Shown: positions 46,321 to 56,925 of the stretch, piece by piece
Numbering within the stretch: the first letter of the stretch is position 1
Layout: every line of letters starts with the position of its first letter
Assembly (NCBI GenBank): GCA_029953675.1
Contig: JAMWBK010000007.1
Span: 310,001-374,000, forward strand
Direction: 5' to 3'
Length of the DNA stretch: 64,000 nt
Source of the DNA: Rhodosorus marinus
Lineage: Eukaryota > Rhodophyta > Stylonematophyceae > Stylonematales > Stylonemataceae
Position numbers and translations under genes: made by a program
Notes under the pieces: generated by a model
Databases searched by the model: none
What the model saw: the letters and a program-made list of their open reading frames with translations, nothing else
Told to the model about the DNA's origin: nothing

Positions 46321-47390
46321 ATGACTTTTGAGGTTAGTTTTATTCTCGCGCCTGGTTTTGGGCTGGCCCCGGGCGTGAAGAGCTCTGTGAAGGATAGGAA
46401 AGTGGGTAACTTTTCGAAGCGAGGTGTGGGAGTAAGGAGGGCGGCTTATGGAGAGGAGTTCAATGAGTTTGAGACAAAAGGTACTTGGCTGGCGAGCTGT
46501 TGTGGCTCTTCGTTCTTATTAGGTTGCTTCTGCACTGGTTTTGACCGGAGGACTCGTTCTTGTGTTGACTGTGTTAGGCAACACGAAGCTCCAGGATAAG
46601 CTTGTACAGGAGATTAACTTTGACATTCACAAGATAGTTTTGGCGGATCATATTGACTTTTACGTGGTGAGTGACCCAGCCTTATCTTTGTAAAAGAAGA
46701 CTTGCCAGACCTCAACTAGCTCCTGCAGGAACGCCCTGTTGTCCAATCGTTACCATTGCCCAGCAATGCCGGTTCATCTTCTGAAAAGCTCTTCCCGTTT
46801 GGTACTGAAATAGAGCTCAGAGATCTTGAAGCTGAGGGAAAATTTGAGGGAGCAGTTTAAAGAGTCGCGGAAGCGGATACATGAACGAGGGGACCAGGTT
46901 GCACGGGTAAGTAGAGCAGACACCCTGCCCCTCTCTGGAGCGTAGCTAGAGGAAGCCAAGAAATGCTTGAAAATGTATCTGACTTGTGGTTGCACCTCTG
47001 CTCGTACAGTTGGAATCAGCCAACGCGACCTACAAATGGGACAAGCTTGTACGGGACGCAGAAATTCAGAACAAGACTGCTGCGAAGGAAGCTCGCAGGG
47101 AGGTTGAAGCTCTGGAATCCATGATAAACCGCAAAAGACCAATGGCCAGCTCGGGGATCAAATCGAAGGTTTATGTACAGGACATTCAACACGATCATCG
47201 CCTGGCGATCTACAGCGTGTGTGGGTCTTTGATCGCATCGTATCTCATTGCAAATACAATTATCCGGGCCTTGCAGCTGACCATACACGACGCTGGGCTG
47301 GTGTCCGTAGCCCAGGTAGGGTTTCTGTTTCTCACGATGCTGCTGGTTCTCACGTCGTCGTTGTCTATGGCGCTGCCACCAAAGCAATAA
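46321..47390 (+). CDS. Coiled-coil membrane protein with plastid-type N-terminus, family unknown
   Basis: Exons 46321-46431, 46523-46666, 46814-46906 and 47010-47390 join in phase to 242 residues; exon 1 and exon 3 boundaries rest on phase and splice-site fit only. The N-terminus (MTFEVSFILAPGFGLAPG, then Lys/Arg/Ser-rich) resembles a transit peptide. A hydrophobic segment in exon 2 (SALVLTGGLVLVLTVLG) is followed by a charged coiled coil (LKLRENLREQFKESRKRI to EVEALESMINRK). Two more membrane segments follow near the end (YSVCGSLIASYLIANTII and VGFLFLTMLLVLTSSLSMAL). I do not recognise the family. Topology and targeting suggest a plastid envelope or thylakoid membrane protein, but this is inference. 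Confidence 0.6.
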
Positions 47391-48129
47391 GAGGCCCACG
47401 AGAATAGTTTTTTTGCCGTTTTTGTAAAGGTTTTTCGATGATAGTTTTCGGCATACCCGGCTTTCTTCTTAAAAAGAGTTTTGGTCCACGCATATAGTAC
47501 ATCTGTCGAATCGAGGACGCAGTAAACGATCAGATTTTATGTAAACCCGTCCCAAAACAGTGGCAGATACGCGTACACGGCATCAGAAACGAAGACCTCG
47601 CCCGGATATGTACATAAACCAGTCACTCAGACGCGCCTGACACCTCAACGAGGTTACTACAATACAACTAACCGCGAGATCTCCCCGCGGTCCCAGTCAT
47701 ACACGTATCCAGCTACGTCTATTGGCATGTCATCCGTGGCAATCAAAAAAACCTGGCACAAACTTTTTACGTGCTTCGTCTTGATCCTGACCAGAGGATT
47801 TCGGTCCTTCCGATTGCTTCTTAGCTGCCATTAGACACTATCAGTCGCACACGATAGATTGGTTAGGTCCCATTGACCATGATACTCGAGAGCCAGGCGG
47901 ATCCGTACAAACTTCTGGATGCCGACCCAGCAAAAGACTTTTGCTATTTAGGCTTTACCGTCGATCTGAAGCTCAGGCTGACCCGAGGCGCAGAGGTACG
48001 TAGGTTGGACTCCCTTGGGGGTTCTTGTGGTCAGGACATGGAGGTGTGAAGCTGAGCTAGCTCGTATTGAGAGCTGGCCCGGTTGTTTGAGGGACGGGCT
48101 GGGGAAACATCTGATATCTTCTAGTCGGC
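47391..48129. other. Intergenic with two small divergent frames
   Basis: A minus-strand ATG at 47831 opens a 34-codon frame (MAAKKQSEG...). On the plus strand an ATG at 47879 opens 39 codons (MILESQADPYKLL...RLTRGAE) that end exactly at a GTACGTAGG donor-like site. The latter could be a first exon, but its phase does not fit the next exon's ATG at 48130. I cannot decide whether either is real. Confidence 0.35.
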
Positions 48130-48594
48130 ATGGATTCTCTGGTTGGTGATTATCCTTCTAGCAGCGATGAGGAGGAGGAGGAGGGTGGACACGCATACGA
48201 GAATGCTGAAACTGAGTCGAAGAAGCGGAAGTCCGAGTCTCCGGAATATGAGAGGAAAGCGTTGAAAGTTGAAGGTGAACCGAGGAGACAAAGTACGCTT
48301 CCTCCTCCACCAGATTTTAACGACGCCGGGCCATCGGGGTTGAGCCTTGACACGGGAAGTAGCGGGCTTGGCAGTCGAAGGCGAAAAGGGTACGTTGAAA
48401 TTTGACATCAACAGACAGTGGTCACTCCCCAGCTGACAAATCGATGCGTTCCTGGTTTTAGAGTTTCAGCGCCAGGAGGATCAAGAACATCATCAATGCT
48501 GCCACCACAGGTCGCAGGGAAGAAGCCGAACGTTGCTACAGAGGATCTTGAGCTCATGGGCATCAAGAAAAAAAAGGCTCCTAGAAAGAGCTGA
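48130..48594 (+). CDS. Small acidic, lysine-rich nuclear-type protein
   Basis: Exons 48130-48389 and 48462-48594 join in phase 2 to 130 residues. The start is acidic and Ser-rich (DYPSSSDEEEEEGG), followed by a Lys/Arg cluster (ESKKRKSESPEYERKALK), a proline run (LPPPPDF) and a basic end (GIKKKKAPRKS). The segment MLPPQVAGKKPNVATEDLE resembles a short motif (LPPQ...N-V-x-T-E-D) that I associate with uncharacterised eukaryotic nuclear proteins. The match is from memory and weak. No domain or catalytic residue is visible; a nuclear protein is the most that can be inferred. Confidence 0.6.
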
Positions 48595-49563
48595 CGGCGA
48601 TTTGACGGCCACTTATTCTCTTGTGTGGGAGCATCTGTATCACCTAACCTTTCCAGAGGATGATCCTAGACATCAGTCCACGGCTGCTAACAGCAACGGC
48701 CAGTTCGCACGATTTCCGTTAGATTCAAGGCTAACAGTGTTCCCTGTTCCAGGAAACACTGTGAGACAGATCTTCAAGAACGGACAGCCGCCGAACGAAA
48801 GGAGTCCCTTCGTGCGCAACTGATGAGGCGAGAGGCTGTTGTTAAGGAATCAAGGAATAAATGCCAGAGCATCTTGACTCCCTTGTGCAACCGTCAACGG
48901 GATGCGCCGGGTTTTAGGATGAATATCTCTTGATCCAGAGTCGGACATCTGAATAACTAGAACCCTTTCCTTTCTCTGAACCGACGCACTTAGCATTATA
49001 CCAACGATATATCTGAGCGGAGGAGTTCAGAACCTATTGAGATTGGATTCGCCCAAGCCGTCGTTTAGTGAAGACCTGAAAACTTCAGATTGGACACAGA
49101 AACACATGCCGAAATGATTAGTGCTGGGCAACGACAACGTTGCTTTTGAAATGACAGAGTGTCGTTGTCCAGCGAGTTTCAAAATGGCGTTTCAACCCAC
49201 GGCTTTCCGTTCGGAGCAGTTACGCGGCAGCAGTTGTTCTTCTCGTGAAGCAGGACTGAACTGCAGGAACTGCATCATCCCGCGGGGGGAAGCACATCTG
49301 TGCCTTGCTTTGCAAGCTTGCGTCACTGAGGGAAACCCAGACCGCGGAGACGGGCGTGCTCACCAGCGTCGCACGTTCCAGGAACCCTTTCGATACTCGT
49401 CCGACCAGAGCTCTCGAAGACGTAGTGATACGCTACAGGAGCGTTCTGCAGCGCGCCCAGATCAGCTTGGTCGCGCCCAACATTCACAGCCCAACAAATT
49501 TCTGCCACGTGTACCTGACAGCCTGTCACTACTTTCCAATCAAATTTAAGCCGATACAAAGCT
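48595..49563. other. Possible coiled-coil exon; otherwise unrecognised
   Basis: After a plausible acceptor (TTCCCTGTTCCAG at about 48,752) the plus strand reads a charged, coiled-coil-like stretch (ERTAAERKESLRAQLMRREA, then VVKESRNKC) to a stop near 48,932. It may be an exon of an additional small gene whose other exons I cannot find. A 142-codon frame at 49121-49549 shows no known feature. Confidence 0.3.
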
Positions 49564-50406
49564 AAAATATAGCAACATATTATCCTAGAAACCCCTCGTT
49601 CTAGACAATTCAACAGTGGACGGCTTAATTATAGCATATATCATCCATAATACATCGTCTAAACGAATTTATTTTGGATCAAGATGAACATAATTATCAC
49701 CGAGGCCAAAAAAAAAAAAGAAGGAACGAGTTGATTAACAAAATATCCAAAATTGGAGAACGGATGTTGACATGTTAAAATATAGCAACATGCTATCCTA
49801 GAAACCCTGCGTTCTGGACAATTCAGTCCTAGACGGCTTAATTATAGCATATATCACTCATAATACATCGTTTAAACGAATTATTTTGGATCAAGATGAA
49901 CATAATTATTACCGAGGACCGAAAAAAAAGGAAGGAATGAGTTGATTAATATAATATCCAGAATTGGAGAACGGACGTTGACATGTTAAAATATACCAAC
50001 ATATTATCCTAGAAACCTCCGTTCTAGACAATTCAAGAATAGACGGCTTAATTATAGCATGTATCATCCACAATACATCGTTTAAACGAATTTATTTTGG
50101 ATCAAGATGAACATAATTATCACCGAGGACCAAAAAAAAAAAAAGGAATGAGCGGATTAATATAACATCCAAAATTGGGGAACGGACGTTGACATGCTAA
50201 AATATAGCAAATTGCTGTCCTAGAAACCCCCCGTTCTAGACAATGAAATCGTTGACCGCTTAATTATAGCACATATCATCCACAATACATCGTTTAAACG
50301 AATTTATTTTGGATCAAGATAACATAATTATTACCGAGGACCCAAAAAAAAGAGGAATGAGTTGATTAATATAATATCCAAAATTGGGGAACGGGACGTT
50401 GACATG
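49564..50406. repeat. Four-unit satellite array, period about 212 bp
   Basis: Four head-to-tail units start at 49564, 49777, 49988 and 50199, each opening with AAAATATA(G/C)CAA. Conserved blocks include CCTAGAAACC, GGCTTAATTATAGCA (GCTTAATTATAGCA in unit 4), CGAATT(T)ATTTTGGATCAAG and ACGTTGACATG near the end. Units differ by scattered substitutions and small indels, mainly in the A-run length. The array is AT-rich and ends about 260 bp before the MPC1 start. Confidence 0.95.
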
Positions 50407-50663
50407 TCGACGAGGGTTCCTTCTTTTTTCTTTTTTTTTTGGATTTCTGTGGTTTGGAGCTGTTGGAAAGGGTTTGCGTGGATGGGGAAGTGTGGCATTT
50501 GGGAGGGAGAGGGGAGAGAGAGAGAGAGAGGGGAAGGATGAAATGTCTTGGGGTTAGTAGGGGTTTTCTGGGATCTTAGCTGAGGATCTGGGCTCTTAGT
50601 AGTTACATTGTTTATTGTGGGAGGGGGAGTCTTCAGTTTGTTTTGCGTGAAAAAGCTTACGAT

Positions 50664-51431
50664 ATGGGTGGTCCGCAGAACGTGGGTGGGAAGGCGGCGA
50701 CGTCTGTACTGATGAGGTTCATGTAAGTTCAGGTTCTTCTTTTCTTTTTTTTTGGTTCGTTTTTGGTTTGGCTAGCGCTGTTTTTGGCGCTGTTAGGATT
50801 AATTTCTGACCTTGGATCTCGATGTTTGTTCTTGTTTGGATTAGTAACTCTCCAACTGGGCCGAGAACGACTCATTTCTGGGGGCCTGTGGCAAACTGGT
50901 AAGCTTTGATCGCTCGAGGATGGATTGGATGTCTCGGTGGTGCTGGTGCTGAATTTTTGCTGTTTTTTGGTTGGTCTCGCCATCGTTTAGGGGTTTTGCA
51001 CTTGCTGGACTTGTCGACATGAAGAAGCCCGCGGATATGGTATCGTCGAGGATGACCGCGGCGTTGTGCGTGTACAGGTTTGTTGTAGATTGTCGAATCG
51101 GCGGTAAAGCGATCCTCTCGCGAGATCTGAACATCTACCGTTTGTCGGCTTTTTTCTTTGGTGTAGCTTGTTGTTCATGAGGTTCGCTCTGAGAGTACAA
51201 CCGCGAAATCTGATTCTGTTTTCTTGCCATGCAGCAAATGAAGTGGTACAGCTATACCAATTCCAGCGATCATTGGGTGGTTACGATTACTTTGCTGGCA
51301 AAAAGGTACGTTTGGATTGTCCAGTCACCTGCGTGGACAAGGACACCGGCCATTTACGCCCTGGTGCTGACTACCTCTCCACACCACTCCCGATCTCACA
51401 GATGGCCGAAGAAGCCACTGCAAGAAAGTGA
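50664..51431 (+). CDS. MPC1: Mitochondrial pyruvate carrier subunit MPC1
   Basis: Five exons (50664-50722, 50845-50898, 50991-51077, 51167-51305, 51402-51431) join in phase to 122 residues, the usual MPC1 length (about 109-130). The signature region is almost canonical: [19 protein letters not shown], then [37 protein letters not shown] and [12 protein letters not shown]. Three short membrane helices are expected. With MPC2, found elsewhere, it would form the heterodimer that imports pyruvate across the mitochondrial inner membrane. Exon 2 (54 nt) and the 30-nt last exon (MAEEATARK) are very short. The upstream 250 bp are G-rich, and a satellite array ends just before them. Confidence 0.96.
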
Positions 51432-53063
51432 ACGTGATCAGTAATTTATCGCGTTCGTGTGGTGGCAATTTTAATTTTCCCTGTTTTGACATCTGGACTG
51501 ACCTCAATCCTAAGTCCACAGATGGAGCCCGCAATACAAAGGGTTTACATTCGAGAACCTATGAAACACTGACTTGGAAAGCTTCGACAATCAATTCTAT
51601 GCGAACGATCATTCGATGGGTGGCGCAACCTGCTGTGAGAAAAACTGATTCTATGAAGGAACCGTCTTTAACGGGTTTTTGAGCTAGCGTCTGACGTAGA
51701 TATCCGTTGAGGGTTCTCCAGGCGCCGTCAGTGAGAAGCTTGCGCTCTTGGGTTGTGAACTGCGACGTATTGAACTTGTTTTTCTTGATCAAATCATTCA
51801 CTTGTAAAATTCAGTGTCCTTTTTTTGAAGTTATAAGCGTATTAGGCATCTATTCTTCAAGGCAGCTGGATGATGTACGGTCTTCAACGTTCCTAAAGCG
51901 TTTCCTCTACCGTGCGCTCATACCGATCCCACTACCGCCCAGAGTATATCCGCGGCGGTTTGATAGATGGCTCTATTACTTCTGCTAGGTCCTCACAAGA
52001 GTCCCACGGGACTATGGAAGGCATAAAGAGCCAGCTTTGTACGGTCATGCCCTATGTTTACCTCCCGCTTAAGCCGTGTTCTCCGTAGCTAATACTAACA
52101 TCGTAAAAACCAAGAAAAAAAAGCGGACAAAGACCTAAACCGCTTACTGATTCAATCGTAGCATTATTTGAAGCAGCCTCGGGAAAGCATCAGCTCGGGA
52201 TTAGAGCAAAAATCCTACCTCCCTCCCGGACGTCGTGTCTTATCCGAAACGGAACAACAACAGACTCGAGAATTTCAGGAAGATCTAACACGCAGAGACA
52301 GATCTTCAAATACGTCAAGATAAGCTTGAAGGGCAGCAAGAAAAACAGAAGATTATACATGGACAGGGGGTGCTCATATAGCCAAGTGCTGTCTCATTCT
52401 CCACAATCCGCAGCAGTCCCAAGCTCAACCCCCCTGTCCCAAAAGCCTTTCACCAGCCCCGCGACCAACCCATCCCAAGTTCAATCCAAATATTAAAAAA
52501 TAGAAAAATATTAGGAGGATATTCAATCTCAACTAGAAGGAGAACCTCTATCACTGGATAAAAAAGTTTATTAATGATTGACAATTCCATTTGTACCTAA
52601 AAATAAATATTATAGTTCATGAAAAGCATACAATTAATTCCTTTCAATCTTTCATGTTGATTGATCAACCATAATGATTGTCCCATCGTGTATGGGACAC
52701 CTCATGAATTTGGTTTTTGAGTGATTTTTCGATGGTTTGTCCCATTGGATTAATTTTTGAAAGTGTATCTGTGCGGGAATGGAAATAGTACTTAAGGTTT
52801 TAAGGTGTGGGGATGGAGGAGGAGGAGGAGGAGGAGGACTGTCTGGACGAGAAAGGTTCCTGAGCCTGCGTGTTGTTTTTTTGTTTGCATTTTGTTTATT
52901 ATAAAAAGGGACTAGTGTTGTTTCTGTTTTGTCGTGAAAACTTTTTTTTTTGGGGGGGGGGGGAAGGGAAGGAGTTTGTTTAGTGTCTGCTTTTTTTCTG
53001 TTCAGGAGGTGGTGGTGTGTTTCTGCGTTTCGTTTCTTGGAGGTTGTTCGGACTTTCGAGGCG
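51432..53063. other. Intergenic; AT-rich with G-rich leader
   Basis: A minus-strand frame at 51801-51559 (about 80 codons, no known domain) is the only sizeable one in the first part. 52,040-52,650 is AT-rich. From about 52,790 the plus strand has GGA repeats and G runs, the leader of the next plus-strand gene. Confidence 0.45.
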
Positions 53064-54454
53064 ATGAGTAGGAGAGGATTGATATGTACGGCTCTGATGG
53101 TGATATGTTTGGCCGGCATCATGGGTGTTGGATATGGCCAGTCTGCGCCGATGGTAGTGAAGATTAACACTCCAACACCCAACGCTGAGTCGATTGAGAT
53201 GGCGGAGAGTCTGACGAAGGCTCACCAGGTTGAGGAGGAGATTTCTACTAGGGAAGTGCTGATTGAGGTTGAGAGCTCGACGCCTGAAAGGGACGAAGCT
53301 GATGCTGATCCAGAGTTTAGGACGATGAATGATCTGCTGGCTTGGTCTGTGAACGCGACTGTTGGCCACAAAGGAACGGTGAATCTCGGGTACGGCGCGA
53401 CTGTTCCCTGTGAACTGAGCGTGCAGATTCCTATTTCTCACACTGTGGTACTGTTTAATTCCATTCACACAGGAACTTGGCTGCATCCATGAACGCTGCC
53501 TCTATTGATGACTTGCTCGACATATCAGCAGAATCTAGTTCTGCTGTAGAGATTATGAGAGCAACACTATCCACGCTTTCCAACGTGCAGAAGGTAATCA
53601 ATGGGGACGTTGAATATTCGACTATTCACTCCTGATACCCTGACTCCACTGTTTCCACTCCCGACCTCAGATGCCGGAGCACAAAGTAAACATGGAGCAG
53701 GTCGTTGAAGCACTACAAGCACTCGAAGAACTCTGCCATAATCTTGACAACGCCAATGACTTGATTGAGATGGATGAGTCTGTTGTTATCGTCAACATGC
53801 TAAACTCGTACGTGGTATCTCTTTTCAATCTAAATCACAGAGAGAACCTCGAGAGAGATGTGGCCATCTTTTTCACCCGCTAAAACGCTTTTTGGTTTTG
53901 CTTTGTTTGGCCTTATCTACAGATCCAGTTCGGATATTCGATTGAACTCCGCGTGGACGGTCGCGACATGCATGCAGAACAATCCAACGGCTCAGAGCGG
54001 CATGCTTGGATTTGGTGTCTTTGACAAGCTCGTTGACCTGTTCCTTGGTGATGAACAAGATGCCGTGCGCGGAAAGGCGATTTTTGCGTTACAATGCTTG
54101 GCTGAGAACGAAACCGGTAGAGCGCTCTTCGAGAAGGAGCCAAGGTAAGCTTCCTTTCATCCACGAGCAAGACGAATTCTCTTCTGAAAATCTCGCTGTC
54201 TCTCTTCCCTCCCCAACAGAACAATGCAAATCTTGGAGAAGGCAGTGCAGAAACAAAGTAGCTCAAGAGTGCTCCGCCGGGCATTCAATATGGGAGAAGT
54301 TTTGGTAAGACACAGAGGTGGATACTGGAGGCCGAAGATGAGCAAGGTCGCCAAAGCAGCAGAGAGGTTCATGAGAGACAGTTCGGACAGAGATGTTAAG
54401 GAGAGCGCCGCGAATTTTGTGAAGACATTGTACAGTGAAGACATCCAGACGTGA
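53064..54454 (+). CDS. SIL1: SIL1-type nucleotide exchange factor of ER Hsp70 (BiP)
   Basis: Exons 53064-53389, 53473-53593, 53671-53807, 53923-54144 and 54220-54454 join in phase to 346 residues. A clear signal peptide opens the protein (LICTALMVICLAGIMGVGYG, cleavage before QSAP). An acidic linker follows, then armadillo-type repeats of the HspBP1/Fes1/SIL1 family: ALEELCHNLDNANDLIEM, the diagnostic AWTVATCMQNNPTAQ and VRGKAIFALQCLAENE. The ER signal separates it from cytosolic Fes1/HspBP1 and points to SIL1, which opens the nucleotide pocket of BiP. The C-terminus (SEDIQT) has no KDEL-like retrieval signal. DNAJC25, another ER chaperone partner, lies 4 kb away, but eukaryotic neighbours need not be functionally linked. 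Confidence 0.9.
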
Positions 54455-55490
54455 GTCCGTGTGTGGTGTGGTTTTGTGTAGATAGCACCTTTTTTTTATT
54501 TGGTTTCCCTCGAGATGGTGGGGTTCTAGGTCTCCATGTTGCGGTCCAACTGGGACAGATAGTAATCATCGTTTACGACACCAAAGCGCTTCATGCATCC
54601 ACGTAGAGTGGCGTACAGGGAGGTTCTGCTCCAATAGAGAAACCCAACGCGCTAGATTCCCGCTCTTGGAATGGCCGAAGAGCGTTCTCACACAAGTTCT
54701 GCCCAACAAAGCTGATGAGAAGTCACAGCACACTGCTCGATAAGCAATCGGATCTCAGTTCGAGGTAGTCTCTGGCCACAGCCCACGCTCGGGTACTATC
54801 CAGGGCTAGCGCACTGACGAATGTTCTCACTGAGTTCATGAATCACATTGATTAGACCGGCAAAGCCGTAGAGCGCTCTGATATGGAATCCCTCAAGATC
54901 GTCGTACAAGGACATGCCCCGTCCGTGTCGGATGAAGCTCTGCTCAGCTAAGCGTCTTGTTGATGGCATCTGCTTCCACTATAGACAGTGTCGGTCTGCT
55001 TGCTCCGCAAAGGCCTCACCGGCGCCGCGTGCTGAATCGAATGGGTATTTCTCTCTTTCATCCACGTCGGGGTTTAAGAGGACCTGGAAGCAGTTGGAGT
55101 CTTACGAGGAAGAATGGATGGGTTTTTCCTTGGTGATGAGTTGAACCTGAAGTGAAGGGCTGGACATGGCGTGGATGGGCTCTAGGCTGACTATGAGGCG
55201 GTCTGGCCTCATCCAAATCCCACGTCGAGCGTGGTCTTCGGTGGACTCAAGCACGAGAGCAGAGAGCGTTTACCTCTTTTGGATTCTTGATGGGGGAAGG
55301 CTATCTAAAGAGACGAGTCGGTCACTCTCCGCTGTGAATAGTATCAGATCTGCGGTCGCAAAGTACGGAAAGATGGAGCGGTTCAGAGCCGTGTTCATTC
55401 AGAATGTGAGCAAAGGATCAAAAGCTATTAGGAATGCTGGTTTCCCCTAACATGGTACAAGACTTGTCTCTCTGCCGCGATTGTTCTCAG
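54455..55490 (-). pseudogene. Stop-riddled but frame-preserved coding sequence, origin unknown
   Basis: On the minus strand one reading frame runs from about 55,490 down to 54,528 (some 320 codons). Its composition is strongly protein-like (for example YDDLEGFHIRALYGFAGLIN, and near the end RFGVVNDDYYLSQLDRN). It is interrupted by about eight in-frame TAA, TAG and TGA codons, with no frameshift detected. A few stops sit next to donor-like GTAA sequence, but the implied introns would be only 22-28 bp, far shorter than any real one here. I recognise no family. It is most simply a dead mobile-element or virus-like gene changed by C-to-T transitions. Confidence 0.45.
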
Positions 55491-55910
55491 CCATCTTTGA
55501 ACTGGGGCTACAGGCCGGGCGGACATTCCCGAGATGTAGAGTCGTATACTGAGGAGTTTCGATGTCCATATTGTGAAACGTTTACTGCTGTTAATACTGC
55601 TCAGCTCAGAGAGCACTTCAGGAAGATACATGTCACCAATCCACACTCAAGCAAGCATCATCTTACGGCCCTAACCAGAGGCGTAGAAGAACGGCTTCTG
55701 TTCTCCGGTTCAAGATCTGCAGGAGGTGCGTTCACAGTAGCTGGAGAGCCAATAGCTTCGCCGGATGATCTTCGAAGCGCTCTTCAGTACGTCGAGCATG
55801 GTGGATTGAGTTCACTGGAGCAGGAGAAGCTTGAGTCTTCGATCGTCGAGAGCGGAACACAAGTCTTAAGATTCTCGGAGTCGGAGGTTGAGACCATGTT
55901 GAGGGAGTAA
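55434..55910 (+). CDS. Hypothetical protein with one C2H2-type zinc finger
   Basis: An uninterrupted 158-codon frame with an ATG start. It has a CxxC pair near the start (CRDC) and a C2H2-like finger at about residues 43-68 (FRCPYCETF, then LREHFRKIH; spacing C-x2-C-x13-H-x4-H). The C-terminal part is helical and acidic. Its start overlaps the beginning of the stop-riddled minus-strand frame, so both may belong to one decaying element. The family is not recognised; a host gene is not excluded. Confidence 0.4.
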   Translation: MLVSPNMVQDLSLCRDCSQPSLNWGYRPGGHSRDVESYTEEFRCPYCETFTAVNTAQLREHFRKIHVTNPHSSKHHLTALTRGVEERLLFSGSRSAGGAFTVAGEPIASPDDLRSALQYVEHGGLSSLEQEKLESSIVESGTQVLRFSESEVETMLRE

Positions 55911-56925
55911 GAACCTTGCGAGGATAAGATGATAAGGCTAGACGTTTGGACAAATTGCTGAGGGTTCGTCTCCGTTTGGCTCGAAAACCTGTCCTAGGGA
56001 AGCACGTCTATGGCTGCGAAACTCGCGACGATGCTCTCTGAATGATCTGCAGAGTATCGCTCTAATCAGTTCTTCCGCGATCTACGGTCGACTGCTAAGA
56101 AAGCTGAGAATGGAGTTCTCTTGTAGAACAATTTTTATATACGACGGGTTCGCGGCGCTTCAGGCCAGTGAAGAGGAAGATCCTCTTCATGTCCAGCTCG
56201 ATTTCAACGACGTAGAATCCAGTGACTAGGACCTAACTCCGAATACGTCATCGTGATCACCGTGGACAGAGATTCTGTGAACACCGACGACCTGTATCTA
56301 GCCTATCTATCTAATCCCGACTCTTTAGGACATAAAGAAAACTCTACATTGCTTCAAATCGTTGTAGTACGCGTGTTTCGCAGTCCGATCCAGGCCTCAT
56401 TCAGCTCGCCGATTTTCTGACTCTTGTAGACTGGTTTGTGTAAACCAACCTGTGTGAAACTGAACAGATCTCTCTAGCTAGTGGCTCCTACTATCAGAGC
56501 CCAGACAACCCCATCGCTTTCTAACAAGCACGGCAACAGAGCCAGCATTGGACAGTTGCTATGCAAAATCTACCGTATGCAAGATTTTACATCAATTATT
56601 TGTTAAGTATCAACTCCTAACCCCCACTTTTCTCTCAAATAATAAATTTGTTTTAATATTTAGAGGATATGAAGAATACAAATTTCGGAATTTATAAATA
56701 CTATAATTATAATGTATTTATTGATATAAAGAGGAGCTTTAAGCGTCATTTAGTTTTTCGGTTGGCAGGAGAGCAATCGCGGGGAAGGAAATGGAATCAG
56801 GGTTTTGACGATTCTGCCTGGAAGAAGAAGGGGCATCGAGGTAGCTATGTATTTGGAGTTGAGTGGATTTATTTGAGAGTTTGAAGCGTAAAAGAGCCCC
56901 TTTTTCAAACACACTTTAGTCCGCG
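55911..56925. other. Decayed coding-like DNA, then AT-rich leader
   Basis: From 55,950 to 56,330 the plus strand again gives protein-like frames broken by TGA, TAG and TAA codons. This suggests continuation of the same decayed element. From 56,570 the sequence is AT-rich up to the next gene's first codon. Confidence 0.4.

Noticed and set aside
52652-53182. Minus-strand 176-codon frame over the SIL1 start
   Set aside because: It is a low-complexity translation of poly-C/GGA and signal-peptide DNA read backwards. The plus-strand SIL1 model explains the region.
54528-55490. Alternative nuclear genetic code (stops read as Gln or Arg)
   Set aside because: The frame reads well if TAA and TAG are Gln and TGA is Arg, but all well-identified genes in the window end at ordinary stop codons in the right place and use none internally. 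Decay by transitions is simpler.
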